A DNA stretch of 60,044 bases, taken from Nitrosomonadaceae bacterium (GTDB lineage: Bacteria > Pseudomonadota > Gammaproteobacteria > Burkholderiales > Nitrosomonadaceae). Under the pieces are notes generated by a model, which did not search any database, was not told the DNA's origin, and worked only from the letters and a program-made list of their open reading frames with translations. The DNA is taken from assembly GCA_919902515.1 (NCBI GenBank), contig CAKKRD010000017.1, positions 1 to 60,044 of the forward strand, in the 5' to 3' direction. The position numbers were made by a program, and so were the translations under genes. This document shows, one piece after another, positions 1 through 12,199 of the stretch (positions within the stretch are counted from its first letter, which is position 1; every line of letters begins with the position of its first letter).

Positions 1-64
1 TTATGATGCTATCGCACTTCAACTTAATACTGCCTGATTCGTGGGGAAACCTCAGAGTCTGACC

Positions 65-88
65 CTAAATTATTCTCTAAATTATTCT
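65..88. repeat. 12-bp tandem duplication
   Basis: CTAAATTATTCT occurs twice in direct succession (65-76 and 77-88) with no mismatch. It lies in the AT-rich start of the window, where I see no gene in bases 1-285. A replication slip or the scar of an element end would explain it; nothing else can be said. Confidence 0.6.
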
Positions 89-149
89 TGACCGAAACAA
101 TACCCTTGCAGCTGAGCATCCGTAACTTCCACCGGGCTTCTTGAACCAG

Positions 150-183
150 GGATTGGAATCGTCGCTACGGACGACTCCAATCC
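150..183. repeat. Inverted repeat, 14-bp arms
   Basis: The arms 150-163 and 170-183 pair over 13 of 14 positions around a GCTACG loop. There is no T-tract directly after either arm, so it is only a weak terminator candidate. With the hairpin at 190-231 it forms a cluster of secondary structure downstream of the secreted-protein gene on the minus strand. Confidence 0.6.
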
Positions 184-189
184 TTATTT

Positions 190-231
190 GATAGGCGGAG
201 CGCTTGTCTTTTTTTAAGCGCAGCGCCTATC
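190..231 (-). terminator. Probable terminator/REP-like hairpin
   Basis: The arms 190-205 and 216-231 both carry GATAGGCG at the outer end and pair over 14 of 16 positions around a 10-nt T-rich loop. A further copy of the arm motif at 261-267 (CGATAGG) can pair with 226-232, giving a mutually exclusive second fold. The element lies 55-95 bases past the stop of the minus-strand gene that ends at 286, so it may end that transcript. It also resembles an extragenic palindromic repeat. Confidence 0.45.
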
Positions 232-285
232 GGCTCGCGGTGCACCGCGTAGCTCGGCCGCGATAGGTCTGTATCATCAAGCGCT

Positions 286-1020
286 TCATTTTTTTTGTCG
301 AATGCTTACTCGAAGTTGGGCTTGACCGACAGTGGCACCGGCACCACCTATCGCAAAATTCTTTTCGACTGTGCTGATGTTTGTTCCTGCTTTGGTCGCT
401 TCTTTATACATGGCGTTGTAGAGCTCTACATCTGTGGGGGTACTCTTGGGGATGATCCTTACGTTGTAATAGTTGAAGTACGGAGGTAAGGTATAGTTAT
501 AGGGGACACTCCACAGGATGGCGAACTTGTATTGTGTTCCCTCGATAATGTAGGTTAATACCCCAACCGTGCCGCGGCCCACGCCGTTGGTCTTTTCGAA
601 CGAGGCTGCGTCTGCGGTTCCCGCCTGGATGATGGGTGGTGGTGGGCCAGGGATCTGTCCAGAATAAATGTAGGTCTCAGGCCGAACCAGATTCGAGTTG
701 GTATAGTTGTCGATGCCAACAGCTATATCGCGATCCACTTTCATTTCTCCGATCAGGGTCGCCATGATACCTACCAAAGCCTCTGCCCCAGCGATAACAG
801 TACCGGGGTCAACCATTTTAACCCCAGGGCCTACGGTTGGCTGAGATCCGGCTGGATGCTCGGGGGCGTCAGATTCATGTCTGATTCCTGCTGCAGAGAC
901 ATGCGACCCAGTGATAGCCTTGATGGGTTCCGATTTTTTTACTTGAGCCATGGCGGCTCCGGAAAAAAATATCGGCAGAACAACTACTCCAAACAAAAGT
1001 TTTCTCAGTGCGATTCTCAT
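286..1020 (-). CDS. Orphan secreted protein
   Basis: This encodes 244 residues with a clear Sec signal peptide: two early positive charges, a hydrophobic stretch at about residues 8-22, and cleavage near AMA-Q at 25-26. The mature part is rich in Gly, Pro, Thr and Tyr and has a GPPPPI segment near residue 125. No catalytic motif, lipobox or repeat is visible, and I do not recognise the family. The start is supported by an AAGGAG ribosome site seven bases upstream of ATG. It stands alone and is divergent from ubiC. An exported or periplasmic location is likely; function is unknown. Confidence 0.7.
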   Translation of the reverse strand: MRIALRKLLFGVVVLPIFFSGAAMAQVKKSEPIKAITGSHVSAAGIRHESDAPEHPAGSQPTVGPGVKMVDPGTVIAGAEALVGIMATLIGEMKVDRDIAVGIDNYTNSNLVRPETYIYSGQIPGPPPPIIQAGTADAASFEKTNGVGRGTVGVLTYIIEGTQYKFAILWSVPYNYTLPPYFNYYNVRIIPKSTPTDVELYNAMYKEATKAGTNISTVEKNFAIGGAGATVGQAQLRVSIRQKK

Positions 1021-1247
1021 GGCAATACTCCTTTTCAGAAAAAATTCAATTTAAAGTCGAACTATCTTTTGCCTATGCACACACGAACAATTATTGAATA
1101 GCATATATTTTACGGAATGCAAGTAATACATTCTGTTTAACGGCAAGCGTTATCCGGCCGAATACCAGGGAGAATGAGGAAAACCTGAAAAGAGATTCAG
1201 CGACGCTGGGTTATGCGGCATAATTCTTCCTTTTTCATTTCGCTGCA

Positions 1248-1796
1248 ATGAATGCTCCCCGGCTGGCCTGGTCTCCCGCACCCTCTTCCATCTCACCGCG
1301 TACCCGTGACTGGCTGCAGAACCGTGGTTCTCTTACCCGCCTGATTCAGCAGCGGTGCAGCAATTTTCGTGTCCAGCCGGTATCCCAGTCGCTGGCGACG
1401 GTATGCGGGGACGAGCTTGTCGTCATGGGTCTGCGCCGCAGCGAGTTGGCGCTGGTGCGGGAGGTGTATCTGTATTGCGGCAACACACCAGTGGTTTTTG
1501 CGCACTCGGTTGTGGCCAGGAAAAATCTGCGCGGCGCATGGCGCGGATTGAGCGGCCTCGGCAACCGGTCGCTGGGCACGGTGCTGTTTACCAACCCGGT
1601 GGTCAGACGTACGCCACTGCGATTCAAGAAACTGAATGCAGGTCACCCGCTTTTCCGCCGCGCTTGCAGGGGACTGCCGGTAACGCCCGCAGGTCTGCCG
1701 TCCAGTCTGTGGGCGCGCCGCTCGCTATTCACTCTGCACGGACAGTCCATACTGGTCACCGAAGTGTTTCTTCCCGCCATTCTGGATTTAAGGTAG
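1248..1796 (+). CDS. ubiC: Chorismate pyruvate-lyase UbiC
   Basis: It converts chorismate to 4-hydroxybenzoate and pyruvate, the first committed step of ubiquinone synthesis, in the cytosol. At 182 residues it is close to the family length (about 165-185). The family pattern is visible: Arg71 in REVYLYCG, the [13 protein letters not shown] segment at about 110-121, and the conserved C-terminal Glu172 in VTEVFLP. The stop TAG overlaps the GTG start of ubiA by one base, so the two are translationally coupled and the product passes directly to the prenyltransferase. There is no strong ribosome site ahead of the chosen ATG; a second ATG four bases later is out of frame. Confidence 0.9.
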   Translation: MNAPRLAWSPAPSSISPRTRDWLQNRGSLTRLIQQRCSNFRVQPVSQSLATVCGDELVVMGLRRSELALVREVYLYCGNTPVVFAHSVVARKNLRGAWRGLSGLGNRSLGTVLFTNPVVRRTPLRFKKLNAGHPLFRRACRGLPVTPAGLPSSLWARRSLFTLHGQSILVTEVFLPAILDLR

Positions 1797-2668
1797 TGAC
1801 TTTCACGCAACGCCTCGACCATTACCGCAAACTGATGCGGCTGGACAAGCCCATCGGCATCCTGCTGCTGTTGTGGCCGACATTATGGGGCCTGTGGCTG
1901 GCTGCGGGCGGTGTGCCCGACATTAACATCCTGGTGATATTCGTGCTGGGTACGGTGCTGATGCGCTCCGCCGGTTGCGTGGTCAACGACTATGCCGACC
2001 GCAATATCGACCCGCATGTCGCACGCACCAAGAACCGTCCGCTGGCGACGGGAGTGGTGAGCACTAAAGAGGCGCTGTTGCTGGCAGCGGGTCTGAGTCT
2101 GTGCGCGTTTCTGCTGATACTGCCGCTGAACTGGCTCACGCTCGAGCTGGCGGTATTTGCACTGTTCCTTGCCGCAAGCTATCCGTTTACCAAACGCTTC
2201 TTCGCCATGCCGCAAGCCTATCTTGGGGTTGCTTTCAGTTTTGGCATCCCGATGGCGTTCGCCGCACAGACCGGTGAACTGCCACCAATCGTCTGGCTGC
2301 TGATGGCAGCGAACCTGCTGTGGGTGATTGCTTACGATACCGAGTATGCGATGGTGGATAGAGCCGACGACCTCAAGATAGGTATCAAGACTTCCGCGAT
2401 CACATTCGGGCGTTTCGATGTGGCCGGGATCATGCTGTGCCATACGGTTTTTCTGGGTATCATGGTCGGCATAGGGCTGATGCAGAACCTGGGCATGGCG
2501 TATTATGCCGGTCTGGTTGCTGCCTCGGGTTTGATTGCTTACCAGTATCGGCTGATTCACGAGCGCGAGCCGGCGTGCTGTTTCAAGGCTTTTTTACACA
2601 ACAACTGGGTGGGCGCGGTGGTGTTTGCCGGCATTGCGCTCGATTACCTGATAGAGACAACTTCATAA
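1796..2668 (+). CDS. ubiA: 4-hydroxybenzoate polyprenyltransferase UbiA
   Basis: This integral membrane enzyme attaches the polyprenyl tail to 4-hydroxybenzoate. The start is set to GTG at 1796, inside the ubiC stop codon. That gives 290 residues, the usual length, and removes a long non-homologous upstream extension of the same frame. Both Asp-rich Mg/prenyl-diphosphate motifs are present: NDxxDxxxD at Asn64-Asp72, and DxEYxxxDxxDD at Asp181-Asp192. About eight to nine hydrophobic helices follow the [16 protein letters not shown] entry segment. It forms an operon with ubiC, with ubiD 13 bases downstream. Confidence 0.95.
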   Translation: MTFTQRLDHYRKLMRLDKPIGILLLLWPTLWGLWLAAGGVPDINILVIFVLGTVLMRSAGCVVNDYADRNIDPHVARTKNRPLATGVVSTKEALLLAAGLSLCAFLLILPLNWLTLELAVFALFLAASYPFTKRFFAMPQAYLGVAFSFGIPMAFAAQTGELPPIVWLLMAANLLWVIAYDTEYAMVDRADDLKIGIKTSAITFGRFDVAGIMLCHTVFLGIMVGIGLMQNLGMAYYAGLVAASGLIAYQYRLIHEREPACCFKAFLHNNWVGAVVFAGIALDYLIETTS

Positions 2669-2681
2669 GTGCTCCACTACC

Positions 2682-4145
2682 ATGAAATATAAAGACCTGC
2701 GGGATTTTCTCGCGCAACTGGAAAGCCAGGGCGAACTGAAGCGCATCACCACCGAGATAGACCCGCATCTGGAGATGACCGAAATCTGCGACCGGGTGTT
2801 GAAGGCTGGCGGTCCTGCCATTCTGTTCGAGCATCCCAAGGGACATACCATTTCCGTGCTCGGAAATTTGTTCGGCACCCCGCGGCGAGTGGCGATGGGC
2901 ATGGGGCAGGAATCGGTGGCAGCATTGCGGGGAGTGGGTGAGCTGCTCGCTGCTCTGAAAGAGCCCGAGCCGCCCAAGGGTTTGAAAGATGCATGGGACA
3001 AATTTCCGGTGCTGAAGCAAGTGCTCAACATGGCGCCCAAAGTGGTTTCGAGCGCGCCGTGCCAGGAAATCGTGTGGGAGGGTAAGGACGTGGATCTCGG
3101 CAGGCTGCCGATCCAGACCTGCTGGCCGGGAGATGCCGGTCCGCTGATTACCTGGGGGTTAACCGTCACCCGAGGGCCGCACAAGACCCGGCAGAATCTG
3201 GGAATTTACCGGCAGCAGGTGATCGCACCCAACAAAATCATCATGCGCTGGCTGGCTCACCGCGGCGGTGCACTGGATTTCCGTGATTTCTGTCTCACCC
3301 ATCCGGGGCAGCCTTATCCGCTCGCAGTAGCGCTGGGAGCAGACCCGGCGACCATACTCGGCGCGGTCACCCCGGTGCCGGACAGCCTCAGCGAATACCA
3401 GTTTGCCGGTTTGCTGCGCGGCGCAAAAACCGAAATCATCAAGTGCCTGAGCCATGACCTGCAGGTTCCGGCAAGCGCAGAAATCGTACTGGAAGGATAT
3501 ATTTATCCGGGCGAAACGGCGCTCGAAGGTCCGTTCGGCGATCACACCGGCTATTACAACGAGCAGGAGACTTTTCCGGTATTCACGATTGAGCGCATCA
3601 GCATGCGGCGCAACCCGATTTTTCATTCCACTTACACCGGCAAGCCGCCGGACGAGCCGGCGATACTCGGTGTGGCGCTGAACGAAGTGTTCGTGCCGCT
3701 GCTGCAAAAGCAGTTTCCCGAAATCGCCGATTTTTATTTGCCGCCGGAAGGTTGTTCCTATCGCATGGCGGTGGTGAGCATGAAAAAGCAGTACGTGGGG
3801 CATGCCAAGCGCGTGATGTTCGGCGTGTGGAGCTTCCTGCGCCAGTTCATGTACACCAAATTCATCATTGTCACCGACGACGACGTGAATATCCGCGACT
3901 GGAAGGAAGTGATCTGGGCCGTTACCACGCGCGTCGATCCTGCGCGCGATACACTGATCGTAGAAAATACGCCGATAGATTATCTTGATTTCGCCAGTCC
4001 GGTATCGGGTCTGGGCGGGAAAATGGGCCTGGACGCCACTAACAAATGGCCGGGAGAAACTACCCGCGCATGGGGCACGCCGATTGCGATGGATGCAGCG
4101 GTGAAAGCGCGCGTGGATGAAATCTGGCGGGATCTGGGTCTTTAA
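2682..4145 (+). CDS. ubiD: UbiD prenyl-FMN decarboxylase
   Basis: 3-octaprenyl-4-hydroxybenzoate carboxy-lyase removes the carboxylate from prenylated 4-hydroxybenzoate in the ubiquinone pathway, using prenylated FMN made by UbiX (not in this window). At 487 residues it matches the family (about 490-500). Characteristic stretches include NLGIYRQQV near residue 169, a nearby RW-(A/H)HRGGA segment for cofactor binding, the [11 protein letters not shown] active-site region near 284, and a C-terminal DATNKWPGE segment. It lies 13 bases after ubiA, consistent with a ubiC-ubiA-ubiD operon. It converges on glmS, with only 39 bases between the stops. Confidence 0.95.
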   Translation: MKYKDLRDFLAQLESQGELKRITTEIDPHLEMTEICDRVLKAGGPAILFEHPKGHTISVLGNLFGTPRRVAMGMGQESVAALRGVGELLAALKEPEPPKGLKDAWDKFPVLKQVLNMAPKVVSSAPCQEIVWEGKDVDLGRLPIQTCWPGDAGPLITWGLTVTRGPHKTRQNLGIYRQQVIAPNKIIMRWLAHRGGALDFRDFCLTHPGQPYPLAVALGADPATILGAVTPVPDSLSEYQFAGLLRGAKTEIIKCLSHDLQVPASAEIVLEGYIYPGETALEGPFGDHTGYYNEQETFPVFTIERISMRRNPIFHSTYTGKPPDEPAILGVALNEVFVPLLQKQFPEIADFYLPPEGCSYRMAVVSMKKQYVGHAKRVMFGVWSFLRQFMYTKFIIVTDDDVNIRDWKEVIWAVTTRVDPARDTLIVENTPIDYLDFASPVSGLGGKMGLDATNKWPGETTRAWGTPIAMDAAVKARVDEIWRDLGL

Positions 4146-4184
4146 GACCGCCCGCTATTCTTGCTTCAGTTGGAAGCCCCGGAA

Positions 4185-6032
4185 CTACTCGACTGTTACT
4201 GATTTCGCCAGATTGCGCGGCTTGTCCACGTCGGTATTTTTTTGCAGGGCGACATGGTAGGCAAGCAGTTGCAGCGGGATGGTGTGGAGGATGGGGCTGA
4301 GTAATCCCGCATGTTCCGGCAGGCTGATGACGTGCATGCCTTCGCTTTGCTGAATGGTAGAGTCGGCATCAACGAAAACATAGAGTTCGCCGCCGCGCGC
4401 GCGCACTTCCTGTAAATTGGATTTGAGTTTTTCCAGTAACGCGTTATTGGGAGCAATCGCGACCACTGGCATGTCCTCGTCTACCAGTGCGAGCGGACCG
4501 TGCTTCAATTCGCCTGCGGCGTAAGCTTCAGCATGGATATAAGAAATTTCTTTGAGCTTGAGCGCGCCTTCCATGGCGATGGGATAGTGCATGCCGCGCC
4601 CGAGAAACAAGGCGTGGCGTTTCTGCGCAAATCTTTCAGCCCAGACCTTGACCTGGGGTTCCACTTGCAGCGCGTGCTGCAGTGCAACTGGCAGATGGCG
4701 CAGCGCGGTGATCATCTCGCGTTCACGCTCGCTCGATAATTTCCCGTGCAGTTTCGCCAGCGTCATGGCAAGCAGCATCAGTGCTGCCAACTGTGTGGTG
4801 AATGCCTTGGTGGAGGCCACGCCGATTTCCGGCCCGGCGCGGGTAAGGAAGCGCAGATCAGTTTGCCGCACCAGTGCACTTTCCGGCACGTTGCAGATGG
4901 CCAGACTGTGACGGTGTCCCAGTGACTTGGCATAGCCGAGTGCGGCCAGTGTGTCGGCAGTTTCCCCTGATTGGGAAATCGCCACTACCAGCGCGTTGGG
5001 GCTGGCTACCGGGTCGCGGTAGCGGTATTCGCTCGCGATCTCGACGTTGCAGGCCAATCCCGCCATGGATTCCAGCCAGTAGCGGGCGACCAGTCCAGCG
5101 TGGTAGCTGGTGCCGCAGGCGAGTATCAGCACGCTGTCGGTATGCTGAAAAATATTTTCCGCTTCACTGCCAAACAGTTGCGGAGAAATGGAATGGGCAT
5201 TGAGCACCATTTCCAGCGTATTCGCCACTACACCCGGCTGCTCGAATATTTCCTTCTGCATGAAATGGGCATAGGGTCCCAGTTCCACTGCGGCATCAGT
5301 CAGTTCACTTTCGTGCACAGCTCGTGTCACTTCCCTGCCTGAGCTATCAGCAAGACAATTGACGATGCGGTAGCCGTCGTAACGCAGTTCGGCCACGTCG
5401 CCTTCTTCCAGGTAAATCATGTGCCTGGTTACCTGCAGCAGCGCAGAAGCATCGGAGGCAGCGTAATTGCCGTGCTCGCTCAGTCCCAGCAACAACGGCG
5501 CGCCATTGCGGGCAACAACAATGCGCTCGGGTCGCGTCTCTTCCATCACGGCGATGGCATAAGCGCCTTGTAATTCGGTAAGGGAACGGCACACTGCTGC
5601 AAACAGATCAGGGGTTTGCTTGAGGTTGAACGTGATGAGATGGGCGATGACTTCGGTGTCGGTGTCGGACAAAAACTCGAAGCCTGCAATCTGCAGGCGC
5701 TGGCGCAGCGCTTCATGGTTTTCGATGATGCCGTTATGCACCACTGCAACCTTTGTCACCCCAGTGGAGAAATGCGGGTGAGCATTGCGCTCGGAAGGTG
5801 CGCCGTGTGTGGCCCAGCGAGTGTGGGCGATACCGACCTCACCGTGAAACTGCTGCTCCTGCGCAAGCTTGCTGAGTTCCGCTACCCGTCCGGTGGTGCG
5901 CAATCTGCGCAATCCGCCATCCACCAGCGCGATTCCGGCAGAGTCGTAGCCACGGTATTCGAGGCGGCGCAAACCTTCCAGCAGGGCAGGGACAACATCA
6001 TGTCTGGCAACCGCGCCGACTATGCCGCACAT
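4185..6032 (-). CDS. glmS: Glucosamine-6-phosphate synthase GlmS
   Basis: It makes glucosamine-6-phosphate from fructose-6-phosphate and glutamine, the entry to UDP-GlcNAc. The start is placed at the Met directly before CGIVGAV, because the Cys must become the N-terminal nucleophile; an ATG two codons upstream would block this. The result is 615 residues, close to the usual 609-615. An N-terminal glutaminase domain (about 1-240, with HTRWATHG and HNGIIENH) is followed by two SIS sugar-isomerase domains (about 285-425 and 455-600) and the closing NLAKSVTVE tail. It is downstream of glmU with a 55-bp gap. No glmS ribozyme is expected or seen. Confidence 0.97.
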   Translation of the reverse strand: MCGIVGAVARHDVVPALLEGLRRLEYRGYDSAGIALVDGGLRRLRTTGRVAELSKLAQEQQFHGEVGIAHTRWATHGAPSERNAHPHFSTGVTKVAVVHNGIIENHEALRQRLQIAGFEFLSDTDTEVIAHLITFNLKQTPDLFAAVCRSLTELQGAYAIAVMEETRPERIVVARNGAPLLLGLSEHGNYAASDASALLQVTRHMIYLEEGDVAELRYDGYRIVNCLADSSGREVTRAVHESELTDAAVELGPYAHFMQKEIFEQPGVVANTLEMVLNAHSISPQLFGSEAENIFQHTDSVLILACGTSYHAGLVARYWLESMAGLACNVEIASEYRYRDPVASPNALVVAISQSGETADTLAALGYAKSLGHRHSLAICNVPESALVRQTDLRFLTRAGPEIGVASTKAFTTQLAALMLLAMTLAKLHGKLSSEREREMITALRHLPVALQHALQVEPQVKVWAERFAQKRHALFLGRGMHYPIAMEGALKLKEISYIHAEAYAAGELKHGPLALVDEDMPVVAIAPNNALLEKLKSNLQEVRARGGELYVFVDADSTIQQSEGMHVISLPEHAGLLSPILHTIPLQLLAYHVALQKNTDVDKPRNLAKSVTVE

Positions 6033-6087
6033 AAGCAAATTCCCTTGATGCTACTTTCCCCGGAGTGATAGAACTGAGAGAGTCCCT

Positions 6088-7470
6088 TCATTTTCCGCTT
6101 TTTGCTTTTTTCACCGGCCGCTTCCAGCCGGCGATGCTCATCTGCTTGGCGCGTGACAGGGTCAGGCTCTCCGGCGGCGTGTTCTTGGTGATGGTCGAAC
6201 CCGCGCCTATGGTCGCGCCTTTCGCCACTGTCACCGGCGCGATCAGCTGGGTATCGGAGCCGATAAATACGTCGTCTTCGATGATGGTTTGATGTTTGTT
6301 GGCGCCATCATAGTTGCAGGTAATGGTTCCGGCACCGATGTTGACATTCTTGCCGACGACGGCATCGCCGATGTAACTCAAATGATTCGCTTTGCTGCCG
6401 GCGGCGATGCTGCTATTTTTGACTTCGACAAAGTTACCGATATGGACTTCGCTCGCAAGCCGGGTTCCGGGACGAATGCGGGCATAAGGTCCAATGCGGC
6501 AGTTTTTCCCGATTTCGGCGTCTTCGATATGGCTGAAGGGAGCAATCACTGTTCCTGCTGCGACCTCCACATCCTTCAGGATACTGTGAGCGCCTACTCT
6601 CACGTTATCTCCCAACTGCACCAAGCCTTCGAAAATACAGTTGATGTCGATCGCCACGTCACTGCCGCAGGCAAGCTGGCCGCGAATGTCGATACGGGAT
6701 GGATCGGCTAGGGTCACACCCTGTTCCAGCAATCTATTGGCGGATTCGTTTTGATAAATACGTTCAAGCGCTGCCAGTTGCACCTTGCTGTTGATGCCCA
6801 GTATTTCCCAGGCATGATCCGGCTGGGCAGCCTCCACTCTGACCCCATCCTTGACCGCCAGCGCCACGATGTCGGTGAGGTAATACTCCTTCTGTGCATT
6901 CCTGTTCTCCAGTCTGGGTAGCCAGTTGTGCAGATACTGATTGGGAATTGCCATGATGCCGGTATTGATTTCGCGGATCTGCCGCTGGGCTTTGCTGGCA
7001 TCCTTGTCTTCAACAATGGCGGTGATCTTGCCCCCCTTGCTGCTACGCACGATTCTGCCGTAGCCAGAGGGCTCGTCCAGTTCCAGCGTGAGTAGCGCAA
7101 GATATTTTGCCGCCGCCGCTGCCATCAATTTCTTCAAGGTTTCAACTCTGGTCAGCGGCACATCGCCATACAACACCAGTGTCACGCCTTTCTTGTCCAG
7201 ATGCGGCAGCGTTTGCATCAGCGCGTGGCCTGTGCCCAATTGTGGTTCCTGCTTTACCCAGATGAGTTTCTTGTCGGCTATCGTCTGCGGTACGGTTTCG
7301 CCGCCGTGACCGTACACCACACAGATTTTTTCAGGTACCAGCGTACGCGCCGTGTCGAGCACATGGGAAAGCAGCGACCTGCCAGCCAGCGGGTGCAGCA
7401 CCTTGGGCAGCGTCGAGTGCATGCGTTTGCCGAGTCCGGCGGCGAGAATGACTATGTTCAGTTTGGGCAC
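6088..7470 (-). CDS. glmU: Bifunctional GlmU
   Basis: N-acetylglucosamine-1-phosphate uridyltransferase/glucosamine-1-phosphate acetyltransferase performs the last two steps to UDP-GlcNAc in the cytosol. Its 460 residues match E. coli GlmU (456). The N-terminal pyrophosphorylase domain opens with the nucleotide-binding LAAGLGKRM and has LYGDVPL. From about residue 250 the left-handed beta-helix of hexapeptide repeats follows (for example [15 protein letters not shown]), containing the NYDGxNKH acetyltransferase loop. The C-terminus is Lys-rich. It is first in a glmU-glmS pair, with a promoter candidate at 7617-7645. glmM, the preceding pathway step, is at 35.5 kb in this window. Confidence 0.97.
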   Translation of the reverse strand: MPKLNIVILAAGLGKRMHSTLPKVLHPLAGRSLLSHVLDTARTLVPEKICVVYGHGGETVPQTIADKKLIWVKQEPQLGTGHALMQTLPHLDKKGVTLVLYGDVPLTRVETLKKLMAAAAAKYLALLTLELDEPSGYGRIVRSSKGGKITAIVEDKDASKAQRQIREINTGIMAIPNQYLHNWLPRLENRNAQKEYYLTDIVALAVKDGVRVEAAQPDHAWEILGINSKVQLAALERIYQNESANRLLEQGVTLADPSRIDIRGQLACGSDVAIDINCIFEGLVQLGDNVRVGAHSILKDVEVAAGTVIAPFSHIEDAEIGKNCRIGPYARIRPGTRLASEVHIGNFVEVKNSSIAAGSKANHLSYIGDAVVGKNVNIGAGTITCNYDGANKHQTIIEDDVFIGSDTQLIAPVTVAKGATIGAGSTITKNTPPESLTLSRAKQMSIAGWKRPVKKAKSGK

Positions 7471-7616
7471 GACGATAGGCGGTAATCAAGCATTCATGAA
7501 AAGCGGTACAGCGGGAGACAAGAGCCTATTTCTCCCACAGCGCTTTCAGACACGGTGTATGGTCCGCTGCAGAATCGGCATAGATGGGCCATGCGTGTTT
7601 GGATAGACATGGCTGG

Positions 7617-7645
7617 ATTCTAGAGCTTTAGCGTGATAACGGCAA
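7617..7645 (-). promoter_or_regulatory. Predicted sigma70 promoter of glmU-glmS
   Basis: On the minus strand TTGCCG (7640-7645) and TAGAAT (7617-7622) are separated by exactly 17 bp. It lies about 150 bases upstream of the glmU start in an otherwise empty 264-bp stretch between glmU and atpC. Judged by eye from consensus. Confidence 0.45.
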
Positions 7646-7688
7646 CCCACGGAGGATTTGTTCAGCGATTTCCTGATTACAGAGAAAC

Positions 7689-7714
7689 AAAAAGGCGACC
7701 TGGGTCGCCTTTTT
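7689..7714 (-). terminator. Rho-independent terminator of the atp operon
   Basis: AAAAAGGCGACC (7689-7700) and GGTCGCCTTTTT (7703-7714) are perfect 12-bp arms. Read on the minus strand it begins 21 bases after the atpC stop and ends in a T-run, so it should end the ATP synthase transcript. The symmetry lets it work in both directions. Confidence 0.85.
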
Positions 7715-7734
7715 CAGGAGTGGGGTGAAATAAT

Positions 7735-8157
7735 TCAATGGCCGCGTTTTCTCAGCTTTTGAATCGCCGCCAACTGTGCGATCGATTCGGCTAGTTCCGC
7801 CTGGGCACGGGCGTAATCCATGTTGGAGGAACGATCTTTCAGGGCTTCCTCCGCATGTTTCTTGGCCTCTATCGCCTTGGCTTCGTCCAGATTGGCGCCA
7901 CGCACAGCGGTATCGGCAAGGATGGTCACCACGTCTGGCTGTATCTCCAGCATGCCGCCGGAGACATAAATCAGCTCTTCTTCCTGCAGCGGCGCCTTGA
8001 TCCGTACTGAGCCGGGCTTGATCCGGGTCAGCATGGGCGTGTGGTGCGGGTAAATGCCCACTTCGCCCGCTTCCGCCGGCGCCACCAGAAACTCGGCAGG
8101 ACCTGAGTAGATCGATTCCTCGGCGCTGACGATATCAACGTGAAATACGGTGCTCAT
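7735..8157 (-). CDS. atpC: ATP synthase epsilon subunit AtpC
   Basis: This is the epsilon subunit of the F1 central stalk: it couples rotation to catalysis and inhibits ATP hydrolysis. At 140 residues it is the usual length. The N-terminal beta-sandwich contains the hallmark [19 protein letters not shown] segment (about residues 23-41), and the C-terminal two-helix region ends in LxKLRKRGH-like sequence. It is the last gene of the atp operon. Unusually it is 193 bp from atpD instead of the normal few bases. Confidence 0.95.
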   Translation of the reverse strand: MSTVFHVDIVSAEESIYSGPAEFLVAPAEAGEVGIYPHHTPMLTRIKPGSVRIKAPLQEEELIYVSGGMLEIQPDVVTILADTAVRGANLDEAKAIEAKKHAEEALKDRSSNMDYARAQAELAESIAQLAAIQKLRKRGH

Positions 8158-8175
8158 TTAGGTTCCCTGTATCTG

Positions 8176-8300
8176 ATTCCAATTCCATTTCATCAGTGAC
8201 ACTTCGTTGATATTCTCACTCGCGCCTGGCCGTACTATTGGTACTGTCTGCGGCGCTCGTTCGTCATCGCCTTGTTTCACTTTCGAACTGGAATTGGAAT
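8176..8300. repeat. Inverted-repeat element between atpD and atpC
   Basis: ATTCCAATTCCA (8176-8187) and TGGAATTGGAAT (8289-8300) are perfect 12-bp inverted repeats 101 bp apart, bounding a 125-bp block inside the atpD-atpC spacer. No reading frame or target duplication is evident. A small non-autonomous element or an mRNA hairpin that tunes epsilon production are both possible. Confidence 0.5.
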
Positions 8301-8350
8301 AATTAGTCAGATTATATGATAGGCGAGCCAGTCGGGTTTGTAAGCTTCTG

Positions 8351-9739
<1,389 letters not shown>

Positions 9740-9760
9740 CTAAATGCTAAATCAAAATGT

Positions 9761-10642
9761 TTAAACTGCTGCCGCGCCGCCGACGATTTCCGACAATTCC
9801 TTGGTAATCGCAGCCTGACGGGATTTGTTGTAAATCAGCGTCAATTCATCTATTACGCTACCGGCGTTGTCGGATGCAGCTTTCATTGCCACCATCCGCG
9901 CCGATTGTTCCGATGCCATGTTTTCGGTCAGCGCCTGGTAAATCAGCGCCTCGACATAGCGCACCATGATGTCGTCAATGACGGGTTTGGCTTCGGGTTC
10001 GTAAATGTAATCCCACACACCTTTCTGCCCCTTGGGACCTTCGCCTCCTCTGAGGCGCTCGTCGGAAAGTGGCAGTAACTGCTCCATCACCGGTTCCTGT
10101 TTCATGGTGTTGATGAAGCGGGTGTAGAAAATGTATACGCGGTCAAAGCGATCCTGGGTATAACCGTCCAGGATGATTTTCACTGCGCCAATCAGCTTTG
10201 CCAGATCTGGCGCATCCCCCAGACCGGTAACATGCGAAATCACGTTGGCACCGAGCCGGTTCATGAAACCAAAACCCTTGTTACCAATGCAGCAGGCCTC
10301 GATCTGTTCGCCCTCGCCTTCCCACGCTTTCATTTTGCCTAGCGCCATGCGCAGCACGTTGGTGTTGAGACCGCCGCACAAGCCCTTGTCGGAAGTGACC
10401 ACGACAATGCCGATGCGTTTGACCGTATCCCGCTCTATCAGAAAAGGATGACGATACTCGGTGTTGGCGCGGCTCATGTGTGCTGCAACATTACGTATCT
10501 TCTCGCCGTAAGGCCGCGCTTTTTTCATGCGCTCCTGCGCCTTGCGCATTTTGGAAGCAGCTACCATTTCCATGGCGCGCGTGATCTTCTGCGTGTTCTT
10601 GACGCTTTTGATCTTGTTGCGGATTTCTCTGCTACCGGCCAT
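9761..10642 (-). CDS. atpG: ATP synthase gamma subunit AtpG
   Basis: This is the rotor shaft of F1. Its 293 residues agree with E. coli gamma (287). The start [19 protein letters not shown] is the conserved N-terminal coiled-coil helix, [11 protein letters not shown] (about 85) is the central Rossmann-like segment, and the C-terminal helix carries the conserved [16 protein letters not shown]. It sits 3 bases after atpA and 30 bases before atpD in the same operon. Confidence 0.97.
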   Translation of the reverse strand: MAGSREIRNKIKSVKNTQKITRAMEMVAASKMRKAQERMKKARPYGEKIRNVAAHMSRANTEYRHPFLIERDTVKRIGIVVVTSDKGLCGGLNTNVLRMALGKMKAWEGEGEQIEACCIGNKGFGFMNRLGANVISHVTGLGDAPDLAKLIGAVKIILDGYTQDRFDRVYIFYTRFINTMKQEPVMEQLLPLSDERLRGGEGPKGQKGVWDYIYEPEAKPVIDDIMVRYVEALIYQALTENMASEQSARMVAMKAASDNAGSVIDELTLIYNKSRQAAITKELSEIVGGAAAV

Positions 10643-10645
10643 CGG

Positions 10646-12187
10646 TCAATACGTTCCGTTTGTCTTGAAATCCTGGATCGCGGCGTCAAGCTCTTTCTCG
10701 GTCGTGGCGTCGAGGTCCTTGCTGGTTTCAATCTTGTCCATAATGGCGTTGTATTTGCTCCGCATATGGCCTTTCAATGCCGATTCGAACGCCAGTGCGC
10801 GCTTCACTTCCACGTCGTCCAGATAGCCTTTGTTAACGGCAAACAACGTGAGCGCCATTTCGGATACGCTCAGGGTGGCGTATTGCGCCTGCTTCATCAG
10901 TTCTGTCACCATCTTGCCGCGTTCCAATTGCTTGCGAGTAGCTTCGTCGAGATCGGAAGCGAACTGTGCAAATGCTGCCAGTTCACGATACTGTGCCAGC
11001 GCCAGACGCACACCGCCGCCCAGTTTCTTGATGACCTTGGTTTGTGCCGCGCCGCCCACGCGCGACACTGAAACCCCGGCATTGATCGCAGGGCGGATGC
11101 CGGCATTGAACAGATCGGTTTCCAGAAAAATCTGACCGTCGGTGATTGAAATCACATTGGTGGGGACGAAGGCGGTTACGTCACCAGCCTGGGTTTCGAT
11201 CACCGGTAATGCAGTCAACGAGCCAGTCTTGCCTTTAACTGCTCCGTTGGTGGCTTTTTCAACGTACGCCGCACTGACGCGAGCGGCACGCTCCAGCAAA
11301 CGTGAGTGCAAATAAAACACATCGCCCGGATAGGCTTCGCGACCGGGTGGACGACGCAGCAGCAGTGAAATCTGCCGGTAGGCCCAGGCCTGTTTGGTCA
11401 AGTCGTCATAAATGATGAGAGCGTCTTCACCCTTGTCGCGAAAGTATTCGCCCATGGTGCAGCCGGAATAGGGGGCAATGAACTGCATCGCCGCCGATTC
11501 AGATGCGGTGGCAGCCACCACGATGGTGTACTCCATCGCGCCGTGCTCTTCCAGTTTGCGCACTACGTTAGCGATAGACGAGGCTTTCTGCCCGATCGCG
11601 ACGTAGATGCAAACCATGTTCTCGCCCTTCTGGTTGATAATCGCGTCTATCGCCACCGCAGTCTTGCCGGTCTGACGGTCGCCGATGATCAATTCGCGCT
11701 GGCCGCGCCCGACAGGGACCATGGCATCAATTGATTTCAGTCCGGTCTGTACCGGTTGATTTACTGATTGACGCCAAATTACGCCGGGTGCAATTTTTTC
11801 GATCGGTTCTGAGCCTTGTGCGGTTATCGGACCCTTGCCGTCTATCGGCTGTCCCAGCGCGTTGACCACACGGCCCATCAATCCCTCGCCTACCGGGACT
11901 TCCAGAATGCGGCCAGTACACTTGACGGTATCACCTTCGGTGATGTGCTCGTAGGCGCCCATAATCACCGCGCCAACAGAATCGCGTTCGAGGTTGAGGG
12001 CGAGACCGAAAGTATTGCCGGGAAATTCCAGCATCTCGCCTTGCATTACGTCGGACAGACCGTGAATACGTACGATACCGTCGGTCACCGAAACGATGGT
12101 GCCTTGGGTACGGACTTCCGCAGTAGTGGCGAGTCCTTCGATTCTGCTTTTAATCAGTTCACTGATTTCAGATGGATTTAACTGCAT
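10646..12187 (-). CDS. atpA: ATP synthase alpha subunit AtpA
   Basis: This is the non-catalytic nucleotide-binding F1 subunit. Its 513 residues equal the typical length. It starts with the [13 protein letters not shown] delta-binding segment, has the P-loop [13 protein letters not shown] (about 169) and the VSRVGGAAQ region (about 375) that supplies the arginine finger. Spacing to atpH is 12 bp and to atpG 3 bp, indicating one transcript. Confidence 0.98.
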   Translation of the reverse strand: MQLNPSEISELIKSRIEGLATTAEVRTQGTIVSVTDGIVRIHGLSDVMQGEMLEFPGNTFGLALNLERDSVGAVIMGAYEHITEGDTVKCTGRILEVPVGEGLMGRVVNALGQPIDGKGPITAQGSEPIEKIAPGVIWRQSVNQPVQTGLKSIDAMVPVGRGQRELIIGDRQTGKTAVAIDAIINQKGENMVCIYVAIGQKASSIANVVRKLEEHGAMEYTIVVAATASESAAMQFIAPYSGCTMGEYFRDKGEDALIIYDDLTKQAWAYRQISLLLRRPPGREAYPGDVFYLHSRLLERAARVSAAYVEKATNGAVKGKTGSLTALPVIETQAGDVTAFVPTNVISITDGQIFLETDLFNAGIRPAINAGVSVSRVGGAAQTKVIKKLGGGVRLALAQYRELAAFAQFASDLDEATRKQLERGKMVTELMKQAQYATLSVSEMALTLFAVNKGYLDDVEVKRALAFESALKGHMRSKYNAIMDKIETSKDLDATTEKELDAAIQDFKTNGTY

Positions 12188-12199
12188 TTCAAATAACTC

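Noticed and set aside
1355-1795. Long N-terminal extension of the ubiA frame
   Set aside because: It overlaps ubiC in another frame; the GTG at 1796 gives the exact family length.
2583-3184. Minus-strand open frames within ubiD
   Set aside because: Antisense shadows in a GC-rich coding region.
6033-6087. glmS ribozyme or riboswitch
   Set aside because: The gap before glmS is only 55 bases and glmS lies in an operon with glmU; no ribozyme core is present.
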